From Millisia brevis NBRC 105863 (GTDB lineage Bacteria; Actinomycetota; Actinomycetes; Mycobacteriales; Mycobacteriaceae), in assembly GCF_001552615.1 (NCBI RefSeq), contig NZ_BCRN01000013.1, forward strand, positions 62,001 through 126,000: DNA of 64,000 bases. Direction: 5' to 3'. Every line of letters begins with the position of its first letter. The first letter of the stretch is position 1. The translations under genes and the position numbers were made by a program. The notes under the pieces are model-generated. The model was given only the letters and a program-made list of their open reading frames with translations, searched no databases and was not told where the DNA came from. Positions 38,787 to 48,256 of this stretch are shown piece by piece.

Positions 38787-40024
38787 CGAATTCTCCTGCC
38801 GGACAGCGAGCTGGCGATCATCAGCCGCTGGATCTCGCTGGTGCCCTCGTAGATGGTGAAGATCTTCGCGTCGCGGGCCCATCGCTCCACCGGATAGTCG
38901 CGGGTGTAGCCGTTTCCGCCGAGGATCTGGATCGCCTTTTCGGTGGCACGGACCGCGACTTCGCTGCCCGCCAGCTTCGCCATGCTGCCCTCGCCCCGGG
39001 TGAACCGACGGCCGGTTGCGGCGAGGTTTGCGGCGCGCCAGGTCAGCAGGCGGGCGGCGTCGATGTCGGTTGCCATGTCGGCCAACATGAACGCGATCGC
39101 CTGGTTGTCGATGATCGGCCGGCCGAACTGCTCCCGCAACAACGCGTAGTCGAGGGCGTACTCGTAGGCCGCCCGGGCCACACCGATCGCCATCGCGCCG
39201 ATGCTGGGTCGGGTCGATTCGAAGGTGGCCATGGCGGCCGGCACGCGAATCCGGCGACCCTCGCGCACCGCGGCGAGCCGCTCGTCGAGTTGTTCCTTGC
39301 CGCCCAGGACGTGGTCCGCCGGTATCCGCACGTCCTCGAGGACCACCTCCGCGGTATGCGAGGCGCGCAATCCGTGCTTCGAGAACTTCTGTCCCTGCGA
39401 CAGTCCGGGGGTATTCGGCGGGATGTAGAACAGCGCGTGACCGCGCGCGCCGAGGTCGGGGTCGGTCATCGCGTTCACCACGTGCACGGCGGCGATGCCG
39501 CCATTTGTCGCCCAGGTCTTGACGCCGTTGAGCACCCATTCGCCGCTCGCCTCGTCGTACCGGGCGCGGGTGCGGATGGCCGCGGCATCGCTACCGGCCT
39601 GCGGTTCGCTGGCGCACAGGGCCGCGACGGCCGGTTCGGACTCGCTGCCGAAGAACGACGGCAGCCAGGCGTCGATCTGCTCCGCAGTCGCGGCGCCGAA
39701 GAGGGCGAAGGCCGGCAGGTAGGTGCCCATCAGCGCCTGCCCCATGCCGCCGTCGCCCCAGAAGATCTCCTCGGAGACAACCGGTCCCAGCAGCCCCGTC
39801 GGGTCGTTGCGCATCTGGAGCGCGAAGTCGGCCGAGTACAGTCCAGCCTTCGCGGCCTCCCGGATCACCGGCCACGGTGTCTCCTCGCGCTCGTCGTATT
39901 CGGCGGCGACAGGTCGCACGTACCGCTCGGCGAAGTCGTGGGCCCACGACCGGGCTTCGACGATCTCCTCGGGAAGGTCGAACAATCCGGCGGACGTGCC
40001 GGTGAACGTGGTGGTTTCGGTCAT
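38783..40024 (-). CDS. acyl-CoA dehydrogenase
   Basis: A 413-residue FAD enzyme that introduces the alpha-beta double bond in acyl-CoA. Signatures are [20 protein letters not shown] (FAD/substrate loop), [35 protein letters not shown], and the C-terminal [22 protein letters not shown] and [34 protein letters not shown]. The catalytic base is presumably the Glu of IYEGTSEI, at the usual place for short/medium-chain enzymes. Operon middle gene: the hydratase stop is 1 base upstream and the SDR overlaps its end. Confidence 0.93.
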   Translation of the reverse strand: MTETTTFTGTSAGLFDLPEEIVEARSWAHDFAERYVRPVAAEYDEREETPWPVIREAAKAGLYSADFALQMRNDPTGLLGPVVSEEIFWGDGGMGQALMGTYLPAFALFGAATAEQIDAWLPSFFGSESEPAVAALCASEPQAGSDAAAIRTRARYDEASGEWVLNGVKTWATNGGIAAVHVVNAMTDPDLGARGHALFYIPPNTPGLSQGQKFSKHGLRASHTAEVVLEDVRIPADHVLGGKEQLDERLAAVREGRRIRVPAAMATFESTRPSIGAMAIGVARAAYEYALDYALLREQFGRPIIDNQAIAFMLADMATDIDAARLLTWRAANLAATGRRFTRGEGSMAKLAGSEVAVRATEKAIQILGGNGYTRDYPVERWARDAKIFTIYEGTSEIQRLMIASSLSGRRIR

Positions 40025-40025
40025 C

Positions 40026-40823
40026 TCAGCGTCCCGCGAAGACGGCGTCGCGACGTTCGACGAACGAGGCGACGCCTTCGGCGCCGTCGGCGCTGCCGAA
40101 GAGGCGCACCACATCCGGTCGCAACCGGTCGATCGCCGCCTGCTGCCCTTCCTCGAGGGCGGTGTGCGCGGATCGCAGGGTCGCCCGGACGCCCAGCGGC
40201 GCACATCGGTCGGCGATGGTGTGCGCGATTGCGGTCGCCTCGGCACGCGCGGACGCGGCGTCGGGCGTCACCTGCTGGATCAGGCCGATGCGATAGGCCT
40301 CGGCGGCGTCGAATTCGTCGCCGGTCAGAATCCAACGCATCGCATTGCCCCAGCCCGCCGTGCGGGGGAAGCGGAAGCTGGCACCGCCGAACGGGTAGAT
40401 ACCGCGGCGGTTTTCGATCTGCGCGAACCGGGAGTCGGCGGCGCCGACCGTGATGTCCGCGGCGAGCGCCAATTCGATGCCGAGGGTCATCACCCACCCG
40501 TGCACGGCGGCCACGATCGGGGTGGTCCACGTGCCGTCGAGCCGCCAGGGGTCGCGGGCCCCGTCGGGCAGCGCGGTGTTCCCGGACATCAGATCGCCCG
40601 CGACGTCGGCCAGGTCGAGGCCGGAGGTGAAATGATCGCCGTGCGCGAAGAGCACGCCGCACCACAGGTCGTCGTCCGATTCCAACAGACCGTAGGCCTG
40701 CGCCAGTTCCGAGAGCATGGCTCGGTTGAACGAATTGCGCTTGGTCGGCCGGTTGAGGCCTATCAGCAGAACATGGCCGTCACGTTCGACCGTTACCGTC
40801 CGGTCGGCTTGATCGTCAACCAC
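40026..40823 (-). CDS. enoyl-CoA hydratase/isomerase family protein
   Basis: A 265-residue crotonase-fold enzyme. [20 protein letters not shown] is the N-terminal signature and [14 protein letters not shown] the oxyanion loop. In [67 protein letters not shown] the first catalytic Glu lies in IELALA; the second position ([11 protein letters not shown]) is atypical, so an isomerase or hydrolase role is possible. First gene of the three-gene catabolic operon, divergent from an HxlR regulator with a long inverted repeat between. Confidence 0.88.
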   Translation of the reverse strand: MVDDQADRTVTVERDGHVLLIGLNRPTKRNSFNRAMLSELAQAYGLLESDDDLWCGVLFAHGDHFTSGLDLADVAGDLMSGNTALPDGARDPWRLDGTWTTPIVAAVHGWVMTLGIELALAADITVGAADSRFAQIENRRGIYPFGGASFRFPRTAGWGNAMRWILTGDEFDAAEAYRIGLIQQVTPDAASARAEATAIAHTIADRCAPLGVRATLRSAHTALEEGQQAAIDRLRPDVVRLFGSADGAEGVASFVERRDAVFAGR

Positions 40824-40840
40824 CTGAACTCCTTCGTTGC

Positions 40841-40898
40841 ATGATGAGACTTACCGCACAGTACGGTCCGAATGCGGATCGGGCGATAGTCTCATCAT
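40841..40898. promoter_or_regulatory. 11-base perfect inverted repeat, HxlR operator candidate
   Basis: ATGATGAGACT (40841-40851) and AGTCTCATCAT (40888-40898) are perfect complements 36 bases apart, in the 84-base gap between the hydratase operon and the HxlR gene. Each arm lies close to one divergent start. An inner ACCG...CGGT repeat lies at about 40853-40867. Confidence 0.75.
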
Positions 40899-40907
40899 GA
40901 AACTGAT

Positions 40908-41462
40908 ATGGTCTTAGGTGTGAAAACGCGTTCCTTCGCCTCGTGGCCGTGCACGGTCGCCCGCACCGTGGACATCCTCGGTGACGCGTGGAGCGTGCTG
41001 ATCCTCCGGGAGGCCTTCTACGGACTACGCCGGTTCGACGAGTTTGTGGTGTCGCTGAGCATTCCGCGCAATACCCTCACCGCTCGACTGAACGCGCTGA
41101 TCGAGCACGGGCTGGTCCGCAAGGTGCAATATCAGAGCGAGCCGGTGCGTCACGAGTACGAGCTCACCGAATCCGGCCGCGATTTCTTCCCGGTGATGGT
41201 GGCGATGAAGACCTGGGGCGACAAGTGGACCGCGCATGCGGAACCGCTGCCGATCATCCTGCGGCACAACATCTGTGGCCACGAGCTGCACGCCACCGTC
41301 GTCTGCGACGAGTGTGGTCGCGAGGTGCGCCTCGACGACACCACGCCGCACGCGGGCCCCGGCTTCCCTCAGCGGTTGTTGGACAATCCCGCGATCGCGG
41401 CCCGCCTGCATCACACGGCGGCGCAGGCCACCGATCACCCCGCGGCGCCGGACACGCCCTAG
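40908..41462 (+). CDS. HxlR-type winged-helix regulator
   Basis: A 184-residue regulator of the HxlR/MarR-like family. The winged helix occupies about 10-105: CTVARTVDILGDAWSVLILREAFYGLRRFDEF, then IPRNTLTARLNALIEHGLVRKV and the wing YELTESGRDFFPVM. The C-terminal part contains CGHELHATVVCDECGREVRL, a possible zinc-binding Cys/His cluster often found in this subgroup. ATG 40908 or GTG 40920 may be used. It probably controls the divergent catabolic operon. Its TAG stop shares CTAG (41459-41462) with the convergent metalloprotease stop. Confidence 0.9.
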   Translation: MVLGVKTRSFASWPCTVARTVDILGDAWSVLILREAFYGLRRFDEFVVSLSIPRNTLTARLNALIEHGLVRKVQYQSEPVRHEYELTESGRDFFPVMVAMKTWGDKWTAHAEPLPIILRHNICGHELHATVVCDECGREVRLDDTTPHAGPGFPQRLLDNPAIAARLHHTAAQATDHPAAPDTP

Positions 41463-42439
41463 TTGTCGCCGGACCCCGGCGGATCCGTGTCCCGTACCCG
41501 GTACGCGCCGGCCTCGGGATCGTTGCAGTCGACCGTGCTCCCCAGCGCCGCGCGCGGCCCGGTGAGAGCGGCCTGCATCCGCGCCACCTGGCCCGCGGTG
41601 AACATGACCATCGCCGCGTCGTCGAGATAGTTCATGAACATGTCGCCATTGGGGCCGTTGCTGCAGGAGATGGTCGGAAACGTGGGGACCCCGTAGTTCG
41701 GACCACCCTGATTCGGGGTATCGGCGACGAAGTCGCTTCCGCTGCAACCGTCGCCGTCGTCACCCCAGATATGGCGCAGATCGAGCCAATGGCCGACCTC
41801 GTGCGTGGCGGTGCGGCCGCGGTCGAAGGGGGCGGTCGCGGTGCCGGTGGTGCCGAACGCCGAGGTGGTCACCACCACCCCGTCGGTGGCGGCCGGGCCG
41901 CCGGGGAACTGTGCGTAGCCGAGCAGACCTCCGCGCAGCCGGCCGACCCAGATATTGAGGTATCGATCGGTGGGCCACGGTGAACTTCCCCCCGCGGCAT
42001 CGGATTTGATGGCGTCGCCGCTGTCGAAATCCGCCCGGGTGCTGCGGACCCGGACGATCCCGTCGGTCGGGTCGCCGTCGGGGTCGGTGTCGGCCAGCGC
42101 GAAGCGGATCCGCGCGTCCGCGGCAATCGGCGCGAAGACCTCCGGTACGTCGGCGAGATCGGCATTGCGCATCCGGAAGTCGCGGTTGAGGACCTCGATC
42201 TGGCCGTCGATCTGTCCGCGGGAGATGTTGTGTTCGGCGGAATTCCAGATCACGTGCACCACCACCGGGATCAGGGTGCACCCCGGTCGCTCGACCACGC
42301 GGGCGCCGTGTTCGATGCGAAACGCCTGATCCTCGATGCGATCGCGGGCCTCCACATAGGGCGGGGAGGTGTCGAGCAGCCGATGGTGCAGGGCCATCGT
42401 GGCGCAGGTACGCCGTTGTGGCAGTGGATCGTCCGCCAT
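41459..42439 (-). CDS. M43-type zinc metalloprotease (pappalysin/ulilysin-like)
   Basis: A 326-residue metzincin-clan peptidase. The zinc site is HEVGHWLDLRHIWGD (about 222-236, HExxHxxxxxH), and the Met-turn appears as DMFMNYLDD. Upstream, IPVVVHVIWN and SRGQIDGQIEVLNRDFRMRN are the usual M43 N-terminal elements, and Cys residues for a disulfide are present (DGCSGSDFVADTP, ISCSNG). Unlike most M43 members it lacks a visible signal peptide (start MADDPLPQRRTC). Third gene of a unit with an M28 peptidase and a small beta-rich protein. Confidence 0.9.
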   Translation of the reverse strand: MADDPLPQRRTCATMALHHRLLDTSPPYVEARDRIEDQAFRIEHGARVVERPGCTLIPVVVHVIWNSAEHNISRGQIDGQIEVLNRDFRMRNADLADVPEVFAPIAADARIRFALADTDPDGDPTDGIVRVRSTRADFDSGDAIKSDAAGGSSPWPTDRYLNIWVGRLRGGLLGYAQFPGGPAATDGVVVTTSAFGTTGTATAPFDRGRTATHEVGHWLDLRHIWGDDGDGCSGSDFVADTPNQGGPNYGVPTFPTISCSNGPNGDMFMNYLDDAAMVMFTAGQVARMQAALTGPRAALGSTVDCNDPEAGAYRVRDTDPPGSGDN

Positions 42440-42469
42440 ATCGTTCCCCCTCGATGGTGTGCGGGTCGG

Positions 42470-42802
42470 TCAGCTTCGCTTGCGGATGACCAGGATGTCC
42501 TCGCCGAGCTGGGCGATGCCGTAGCAGCCGGCCCAACCGGGACCGTCCAGGGTCAGCTCGTCCCCCTCGGCCGACCAGGTACCGGACCGGGTCGCGGTGG
42601 CATCGGTCGGCCCCGGATGCCCGACCAGCAACTCCGACGGTGGGATCAGGTCGATCTGCCGACGCCCACGCGCGGGAGGGATATCGGCGCTGTCGGGTCG
42701 CAGAACGATCCGATCCGCGGTGGACTCCTCCCGAATCTCGACCCAGCAGCCGGGCAGCTTCGACAGGTCGGGTTGCTCGTCGTCGGTCCGGTCGTCGGTC
42801 AC
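42470..42802 (-). CDS. small beta-rich hypothetical protein between two peptidases
   Basis: A 110-residue protein with no recognised family. Polar N-terminal 15 residues, then alternating short strands (GCWVEIREES, DRIVLRPDS, RSGTWSAEGDELTLDG, GCYGIAQLGEDILVIRKRS) that suggest a small beta-barrel. Two Cys could form a disulfide. Placed between an M28 peptidase and an M43 protease, with a GTG start overlapping the M28 stop (GTGA at 42799-42802), it might be a protease inhibitor or chaperone, by analogy with small barrel inhibitors beside metzincins; this is speculation. Confidence 0.65.
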   Translation of the reverse strand: MTDDRTDDEQPDLSKLPGCWVEIREESTADRIVLRPDSADIPPARGRRQIDLIPPSELLVGHPGPTDATATRSGTWSAEGDELTLDGPGWAGCYGIAQLGEDILVIRKRS

Positions 42803-43872
42803 GACGGATCTCCGTCCGCCGTCGGGGTGCGGCGATATCCGGCGATATCGGCGACCACCGCGCCGACCGCGGTGAGGATGTCGGCGGCGAAGGTCGGGTC
42901 GATCCGGTCGGCGGTATCGCGGGCGGTATGCACGGCGTCGTTGGCGCCGTCGCCGCCCTCGATCGCCAGGACGGCCGGGATGCCCGCCTCGATGAAGGGG
43001 ACATGGTCGCTGGCATAGGGGATCAGCGAGGTTTCCACGGCCGGCGACGTCTGGGCGGCCGCCGCGTCGGCGAGCCGGTCGATCAGGTCGGCGCTGATCG
43101 GTGCCCCCTCGAACAGTACGGTGGGCGGCTCGGTGTTCACCCGTCCGATCATGTCCATATTGAGCACCGCCCGGATGCGGGCCCGGTCGGCGGGGGACAG
43201 GTCCGCGACGTAGGCGCGGCTGCCGTACAGCCCCTGCTCCTCGCCGCCGAAGAGCACGATCGTCACATCGTGTTCGGTGTCCCCTCGGGTGAGCCGGCGG
43301 GCGATCTCCAGGGCGCCGCAGGACCCGCTCGCATTGTCGTCCGCGCCGGGGGCCCGCGCCCGCGGGCCGTCCTCGTGGTTGATCGCGTCGAGATGAGCGG
43401 TCACGAGGATCTCGCCCCGGTCGTCGCCCGTCCCGATCCGTCGGCCGACCACGTTGACACTGGAACCGGCGGTGCCGACGGCAAATTCGGGCATCTCGAC
43501 CGTATAGCCGAGGTCGCGCAGTCGGCCCGCGGTGTAGTCGGCGGCCTGCCGGTAGAGCGGATCGGTCGACAGTCGGGTGAACAGGTCGGTCAGATGGCTC
43601 AGGTCCGCGGTGAAGGCCTGCCGGTCGACCGGCCCCAACGGGGTGCCGAGGCGGCCGGTGGTGGGCTCATGCGGCGGGCATGCGGTGTGGACGACGCGGC
43701 CATTCCCGAGCGGTTCGATGCCGTAGTCACCGTCGCGGCTGGTCTCGACCGAAGCCGGGTCGATCGCCACCACCAGGTGGCGTCCGGCGTCGAGCAGGAC
43801 CGGGACCCACGGACACGCCCGCTGGAAGCTGCGCCCCTTCTGGACGACCAGGTGGAACTCGTCGCGCCCCAC
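42799..43872 (-). CDS. M28-family zinc aminopeptidase
   Basis: A 357-residue metallopeptidase. A leader domain of about 75 residues precedes the M28 core: first zinc His and Asp in TAHLDAI, bridging Asp in GADDNASGS, catalytic Glu-Glu in FGGEEQGLYGS, Asp in NMDMIGR, and the final His in AVHTARDT. The typical enzyme is secreted, but no signal peptide is visible from GTG 43872 or any nearby start. It forms a unit with the small protein and M43 protease downstream. It may trim peptides from the N-terminus. Confidence 0.9.
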   Translation of the reverse strand: MGRDEFHLVVQKGRSFQRACPWVPVLLDAGRHLVVAIDPASVETSRDGDYGIEPLGNGRVVHTACPPHEPTTGRLGTPLGPVDRQAFTADLSHLTDLFTRLSTDPLYRQAADYTAGRLRDLGYTVEMPEFAVGTAGSSVNVVGRRIGTGDDRGEILVTAHLDAINHEDGPRARAPGADDNASGSCGALEIARRLTRGDTEHDVTIVLFGGEEQGLYGSRAYVADLSPADRARIRAVLNMDMIGRVNTEPPTVLFEGAPISADLIDRLADAAAAQTSPAVETSLIPYASDHVPFIEAGIPAVLAIEGGDGANDAVHTARDTADRIDPTFAADILTAVGAVVADIAGYRRTPTADGDPS

Positions 43873-43932
43873 ATCGGTCCCGCTCGACCCGGTGTCCCTT
43901 GTCCCCGCCGCGCGCGCGAACCGCGGGGGAGA

Positions 43933-44418
43933 TCAGCCGCGCGCGGCGACCTTCGCCAGTCCCTTGGTCATCTGACCGAAGGCCAGCTTCAGGGCGGGGA
44001 CGACGACGGGACCGGCGATATTGAGTCGGCCGAGGTCGACCGCGACGGTCCAGGCCAGCGCCGAACCGGTCGGGGTCTCGCTGAGCACGTAGTCCTCGGA
44101 GAATCGTCGGATACCGGGCCGATTGGCCGACAGCACCGTAAAGGTGGCCCGCTCGTTGACATCCCACCGGTAGAACCGCTCCCGGACGGTCACCACGCCG
44201 CCGATCGTGACCTCGCGGGTGGTGCCGACACCGCGCGGCTGCCCGCTCCACACCGCCTTGGTGACGGCGGGCGACCAGGACGTCAGGGCGTTGTCGGCGA
44301 CGATCAACTCCCACAGTCGTTCGATGGGGACCGGGACCTCCACGTGCACGGTGGCCTTGATCGGTGCGGACGCCAGGAACTCGTCATCGGTCGGCGTCAG
44401 CGGGGTCCAGCTCGTCAT
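43933..44418 (-). CDS. SRPBCC (polyketide cyclase/START-like) protein
   Basis: A 161-residue SRPBCC-fold protein with a hydrophobic-ligand pocket. IKATVHVEVPVPIERLWELIVADNALTSWSPAVTKAVW is the N-terminal strand-helix pair, FYRWDVNERATFTVLS the middle, and the long C-terminal helix VVVPALKLAFGQMTKGLAKVA closes the pocket. The ligand is unknown. It lies between the M28 gene (60 bases) and the FAD/NAD(P)-binding gene on the same strand; a functional link is not evident. Confidence 0.82.
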   Translation of the reverse strand: MTSWTPLTPTDDEFLASAPIKATVHVEVPVPIERLWELIVADNALTSWSPAVTKAVWSGQPRGVGTTREVTIGGVVTVRERFYRWDVNERATFTVLSANRPGIRRFSEDYVLSETPTGSALAWTVAVDLGRLNIAGPVVVPALKLAFGQMTKGLAKVAARG

Positions 44419-44464
44419 TCACAGGCTCCGGTCGTCGGGGGCTTCGAGTATAGGCGCGCCGACG

Positions 44465-46375
44465 TCAGGCGCCGATATCGTCGACCTCGCGGTACCGGGC
44501 AGCCGGCAGGACACCGAGATCGTCGAGGATGTGGCGGGCGATCGCATCGTTCTGCCGGAACGACGGCGCGTTCGTCCGCGGTCGCGAGAAGGTGCCCGCC
44601 GCCGGACGGCTGGTGAAGACGCCGACCGCATAGCGCCGCGGATGCGAGGAGCCGTCCGCGCGCAACGGTTGCAGCCGCGAGCCGCGGACGACGACCTTTC
44701 CGGTATTCGCCTGCCAGGCGCCCTCTTCGGCGATCTCCTCGACCACCTCACCGCGCTCGAAGAGGGTGCGTAGCAGCCGGTCGCGCGAGCGGGACGTCGT
44801 CGGGGCGGCGATCCGCGCGTCGACCAGGACCCGCGCCCGGATCGTCTCCGGATGCGCGGAACTGCCGGCGACGAAGCCGTCCGGCTCGGTGGTCACCGTC
44901 ATGCCGGGGCCGACGAAGCGGACCACTCCGGCGTCCGCCAATGCCAGCAGTTGGCGCAGCCGCGCCGGCGGCGGTCCACTGGCGAAGTAGGAGAACCGGC
45001 CCAGCCATGCCGAGAGGTCCTCGACCCGCGACCGGGGTGAAAGCCGTTCGGCGAGCGCGCCGATCGCCGTGAAGGCGGACAACAATGCCTCGAAGGCGCC
45101 GAGATCCGCGCTGAACGACGGGTCGGTACGCCGGGCGAGGTCCTCGCGAATGTGCGCCTCCACGGCGCCGCCCAGCTCGTCGAGGCCGGCGAAGGTGCGC
45201 CCGGCAAAGGGCTGATCCAGGGTGTCGAAGTCGAGGATGTCCCGAGGATCGGGGACCGCCGCGGCGATCCACCGGCTGCGGGTCAGGCCGTCCGGGGCGC
45301 TCGCGTCATCGGGGCGCGCGTCGAGTCCGGCGGCGAACTCGTTCCAGGGCAGCGTCGTTCGGTCGGGGTGGGCCAGGAACAGCTCGTGGTAGTAGCCCCA
45401 CTCGGTCTCCTGCCGGATCAGGGGGGCGACATCGCGGCCGAAGTCGAGATCCTCGGCGCGGGCGAGCAGCCGGGCGATCGTCGGCCGGTCGAGGGCGTGC
45501 GGGTACTGCGCCCGCGGCCCGATGCGCTCGTAGTCGATCTTGGACCGGTAGGGCACGCCACGCCGTGACCCGACGAACAGGATCGGCTCGTCGCCGGACG
45601 CGCTGTAGCGGGTCTGCTCGCCGTCGGTCTCGAAGCGCCCGCCGCGCCCCTCGGTGAGCAGCACGACCAGGTCGGTGAACGCCTGGCCGAAGCCCCGCAC
45701 GATCACCGGCTCGCCGGATTCGATGCCGCCCCATTCCAATTCGGCGGTATGCCCGGCCGGGATGTGCAGCAGCGGTGCAGGGGGCGGCTCCGGAGCCTGC
45801 GCGTCGAGGTGGCCCAGGGCGAGCACGACCGCGTCCGCCTCGACCGAGCCGCCGTCGGCGAGGTCGATGCGCTGCCGCCCGCCCGGGATGTCGTGCAGAT
45901 CGACCGCGACGCCCCGCACCGTCAGCACCCGCACACCGTCGGGTAGATCGGCCAGGGTGTGGGCGAAGAACCAATCGAGGTAGGCGGATTGCACGCGGCG
46001 GCTCGGAAAGCTGGTTCCGCTGAGACCCCGGATCTCGGCGGTCAGGTCGGCGTCCGCCCGGCCGACCAGATCCTCGTCGCTCACCTCGGCGGCCCACTCC
46101 TCGAGGGTGGGCCCGGGTCGGATCGGCCCGTCGATCGTCGAGGTGTCGTCGGTGAACATCGTGACATCTCGTGCCAATGAGTTCATCCACAGTCCGGGGT
46201 GGTTCTGCGCGCTCCACACCCGCCCGGAGCCGGGACGATGCGGATCGATCAGCACCACCCGGATCGGCCGTGCGACGGGCGCGCTCGACAGGTTGGCGAC
46301 CAGCCGCTCCAGCAGCGACGACGCGGATGGCCCCGCGCCGACCACGCCGATGACCAGAGGATCGGATCCGCTCAT
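44465..46375 (-). CDS. FAD/NAD(P)-binding protein (NAD_binding_9 type)
   Basis: A 636-residue flavin-type protein. The N-terminal Rossmann site is VIGVVGAGPSASSLLERL (about 8-25), and PRPIRVVLIDPHRPGSGRVWS resembles the strand that contacts adenosine ribose. WMNSLARDVTMFTDD and YLDWFF are typical of the FAD-NAD(P)-binding family (PF13454). The C-terminus (about 540-636) holds RVLVDARI and GVFTSRPAAGTFSRPRTNAPSFRQNDAIARHILDDL. Family members are often placed near siderophore or cyclisation enzymes, but the role here is unknown. Confidence 0.85.
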   Translation of the reverse strand: MSGSDPLVIGVVGAGPSASSLLERLVANLSSAPVARPIRVVLIDPHRPGSGRVWSAQNHPGLWMNSLARDVTMFTDDTSTIDGPIRPGPTLEEWAAEVSDEDLVGRADADLTAEIRGLSGTSFPSRRVQSAYLDWFFAHTLADLPDGVRVLTVRGVAVDLHDIPGGRQRIDLADGGSVEADAVVLALGHLDAQAPEPPPAPLLHIPAGHTAELEWGGIESGEPVIVRGFGQAFTDLVVLLTEGRGGRFETDGEQTRYSASGDEPILFVGSRRGVPYRSKIDYERIGPRAQYPHALDRPTIARLLARAEDLDFGRDVAPLIRQETEWGYYHELFLAHPDRTTLPWNEFAAGLDARPDDASAPDGLTRSRWIAAAVPDPRDILDFDTLDQPFAGRTFAGLDELGGAVEAHIREDLARRTDPSFSADLGAFEALLSAFTAIGALAERLSPRSRVEDLSAWLGRFSYFASGPPPARLRQLLALADAGVVRFVGPGMTVTTEPDGFVAGSSAHPETIRARVLVDARIAAPTTSRSRDRLLRTLFERGEVVEEIAEEGAWQANTGKVVVRGSRLQPLRADGSSHPRRYAVGVFTSRPAAGTFSRPRTNAPSFRQNDAIARHILDDLGVLPAARYREVDDIGA

Positions 46376-46476
46376 CGAGCGGCGTGGATCGTCGGCGTTC
46401 GACCGTCCCGGACGGCGGCGGAGGCATTCATGCGCCCACCTTTACCACCGCGGGGTGGCGCTGCCCGGGGTTGCGA

Positions 46477-47490
46477 TCAGGCGGATGCTGTCGGCGGTAG
46501 GCCGGTGACGTGCCGATCCTCGAGCAGGCGCAGCACGTAGCCTGCGGTCTTGCGCGGTCGCTCGCTCTGCGGGCAGTGGCCGGTGTGCGACATCACCACC
46601 ACATCGGTGTCCGCTCCCAGAGCGGCGGCGGCCTCCTGCGCCCGTTCGACGGTGACCAACCGATCGTGATCGCCCACCACCAGCAGCACCGGTGTGCGGC
46701 TCGCCGGAACGTCGGTCGACCGGGCGCCGGGCGCCGGGAGGTCGGGGGTGGGGAAGTCGGAGACCGACTCGGCGATGATGCGCCGGGCGATCGCGAGTTG
46801 GTGGCGCATCCGGGCGGCGCCCATGTGATTGCTGAACATCCAGCCCTGCCGCAGCCCGGTCAGGCGCGCGGGGTGGGCGGGAATGGTCATCGCGACCGCC
46901 GCCGCCTCGAAGGGCCGGGTCAACGGGTGCGGCAGCGGAAGCCGGGCCACCCGCTTCGCCCCGGACAGCAGCGGCCCGCCGAGCCAACCGCGCAGCCCGA
47001 TATTGGCCGGCGCCAGCGCGATCGCCGCCGCCAGGTCGGGGCGGCGGCGCGCCGCGCGCAGGGTCAGTGCGCCGCCGAGTGAGTTGCCGATCAGGACCAC
47101 AGGACCGGGTGTCGACGCGTCGACGTGGTCGAGCACCGCGTCGACCACCCGATCCAGTTCCGGGTAGACCGGCGCGGGGGTATCCGGGGTGGCGCGCCCG
47201 ACCTGCAGCTGCTCGCTGCGTCCGAAGCTCGGCAGGTCGACCGCGACCAGGTGGGCGCGATGACGCAGATAGCGCGCCATCGGACGCCAGGTATCCGCCG
47301 AATCGGAGAACCCGTGCAGCATGACCAGCGTCGGGGCGCCATCCAGGCCGCATTCGCTCGAAAGCCTGCGCAGGCGATAGCCGCCGATCGTCGGAAAGTC
47401 GGTGGTCAGCTGCCGCCCGGCATCCGGGGGGTGTGGTCCGACATCACGCCCGGAACGACCGGATATGCGGGGCAGGGACGTGGACGCCAT
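46477..47490 (-). CDS. alpha/beta hydrolase
   Basis: A 337-residue alpha/beta-fold hydrolase. The lid-free N-terminal 40 residues are polar, then LVMLHGFSDSADTW (oxyanion), DLPSFGRSE, the nucleophile in LIGNSLGGALTLRAA (about 146), the acid in VVGDHDRLVTV, and catalytic His in SHTGHCPQSE. There is no signal peptide; the substrate is not evident. ATG 47490 has AGGAGGAA upstream. It precedes the FAD/NAD(P)-binding gene on the same strand, about 100 bases away. Confidence 0.88.
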   Translation of the reverse strand: MASTSLPRISGRSGRDVGPHPPDAGRQLTTDFPTIGGYRLRRLSSECGLDGAPTLVMLHGFSDSADTWRPMARYLRHRAHLVAVDLPSFGRSEQLQVGRATPDTPAPVYPELDRVVDAVLDHVDASTPGPVVLIGNSLGGALTLRAARRRPDLAAAIALAPANIGLRGWLGGPLLSGAKRVARLPLPHPLTRPFEAAAVAMTIPAHPARLTGLRQGWMFSNHMGAARMRHQLAIARRIIAESVSDFPTPDLPAPGARSTDVPASRTPVLLVVGDHDRLVTVERAQEAAAALGADTDVVVMSHTGHCPQSERPRKTAGYVLRLLEDRHVTGLPPTASA

Positions 47491-47655
47491 ACCGGGTTCC
47501 TCCTCGACCGGGGCCGGGAGTCGGCGCCGATGTATCGGTCCTGCGGTTGAACGGCCGGTCGGTATCTGAGCCGAGTCGGTAGCCGCATGCGGTCACCTGT
47601 GACCAGCCGAGACTAGGGGAGTTTTCCGGTGCGAGCGTACCGTTTGTGAGTGCCC

Positions 47656-48252
47656 TCACGAGGTGGGATCGACTGTGACCTCGCGGTTCAGCGCCGCCTG
47701 CCCGCGCGGTGAGAGCCGGTAGCCGACGTCGAGGGATTCGGTCAGCCCCATCGCCTTGAGCCGGCGGATGCGGGTCTTGAGTTCCGGGCGGGGCAGCCCG
47801 ATCGCCTCCGCCAGAACGGTCGACACCACCGCGGGATTATCGCGGATCAGGCCGAGTACCTCGCGGGTCCACGGGCCGGTCGCCGAGCGGGCGTCCATCC
47901 GGTCCAGGCGGGCCGTCAGCGCCGACCACTGCGCATCGGTCAGGTCGACCTCCTCGCGCAGGGCGATGCGCGGATCGTCCCCACCGAGATGAAAGCCGAT
48001 CCGATAAACCCGGCGCCCCTCGCCGGCTCGCAACCCCGCGCGAGCAGCGTCCGGATGGGCATAACCGGCGCGCAGCGCGTCCTCGGCGGTGATCGTCGCC
48101 GGATCGATCGGGTCGACGCTGTCGATCGCCAGGGCCCCGATCCGCGTGATCAGCGTGCCGCCCGCCTTGACCGTGGGCCGCAGCCACGCCCGAAAGGCGA
48201 CGGTGACCTCACCGGTGGCCACCCGCGCGAGGATCGGGCCCGGAATCAGCAT
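47656..48252 (-). CDS. ASCH/PUA-like domain protein with C-terminal winged helix
   Basis: A 198-residue protein. Residues about 1-110 resemble an ASCH domain, an RNA- or nucleotide-binding PUA-like fold: GPILARVATGEVTVAFRAWLRPTVKAGGTLITRIGALAIDSV. Residues about 125-190 look like a winged helix (WTREVLGLIRDNPAVVSTVLAEAIGLPRPELKTRIRRLKAMGLTESL). It starts 4 bases after the dinB stop, so it is probably expressed with dinB under the same SOS promoter. The function is unknown. Confidence 0.72.
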   Translation of the reverse strand: MLIPGPILARVATGEVTVAFRAWLRPTVKAGGTLITRIGALAIDSVDPIDPATITAEDALRAGYAHPDAARAGLRAGEGRRVYRIGFHLGGDDPRIALREEVDLTDAQWSALTARLDRMDARSATGPWTREVLGLIRDNPAVVSTVLAEAIGLPRPELKTRIRRLKAMGLTESLDVGYRLSPRGQAALNREVTVDPTS

Positions 48253-48256
48253 GCGG

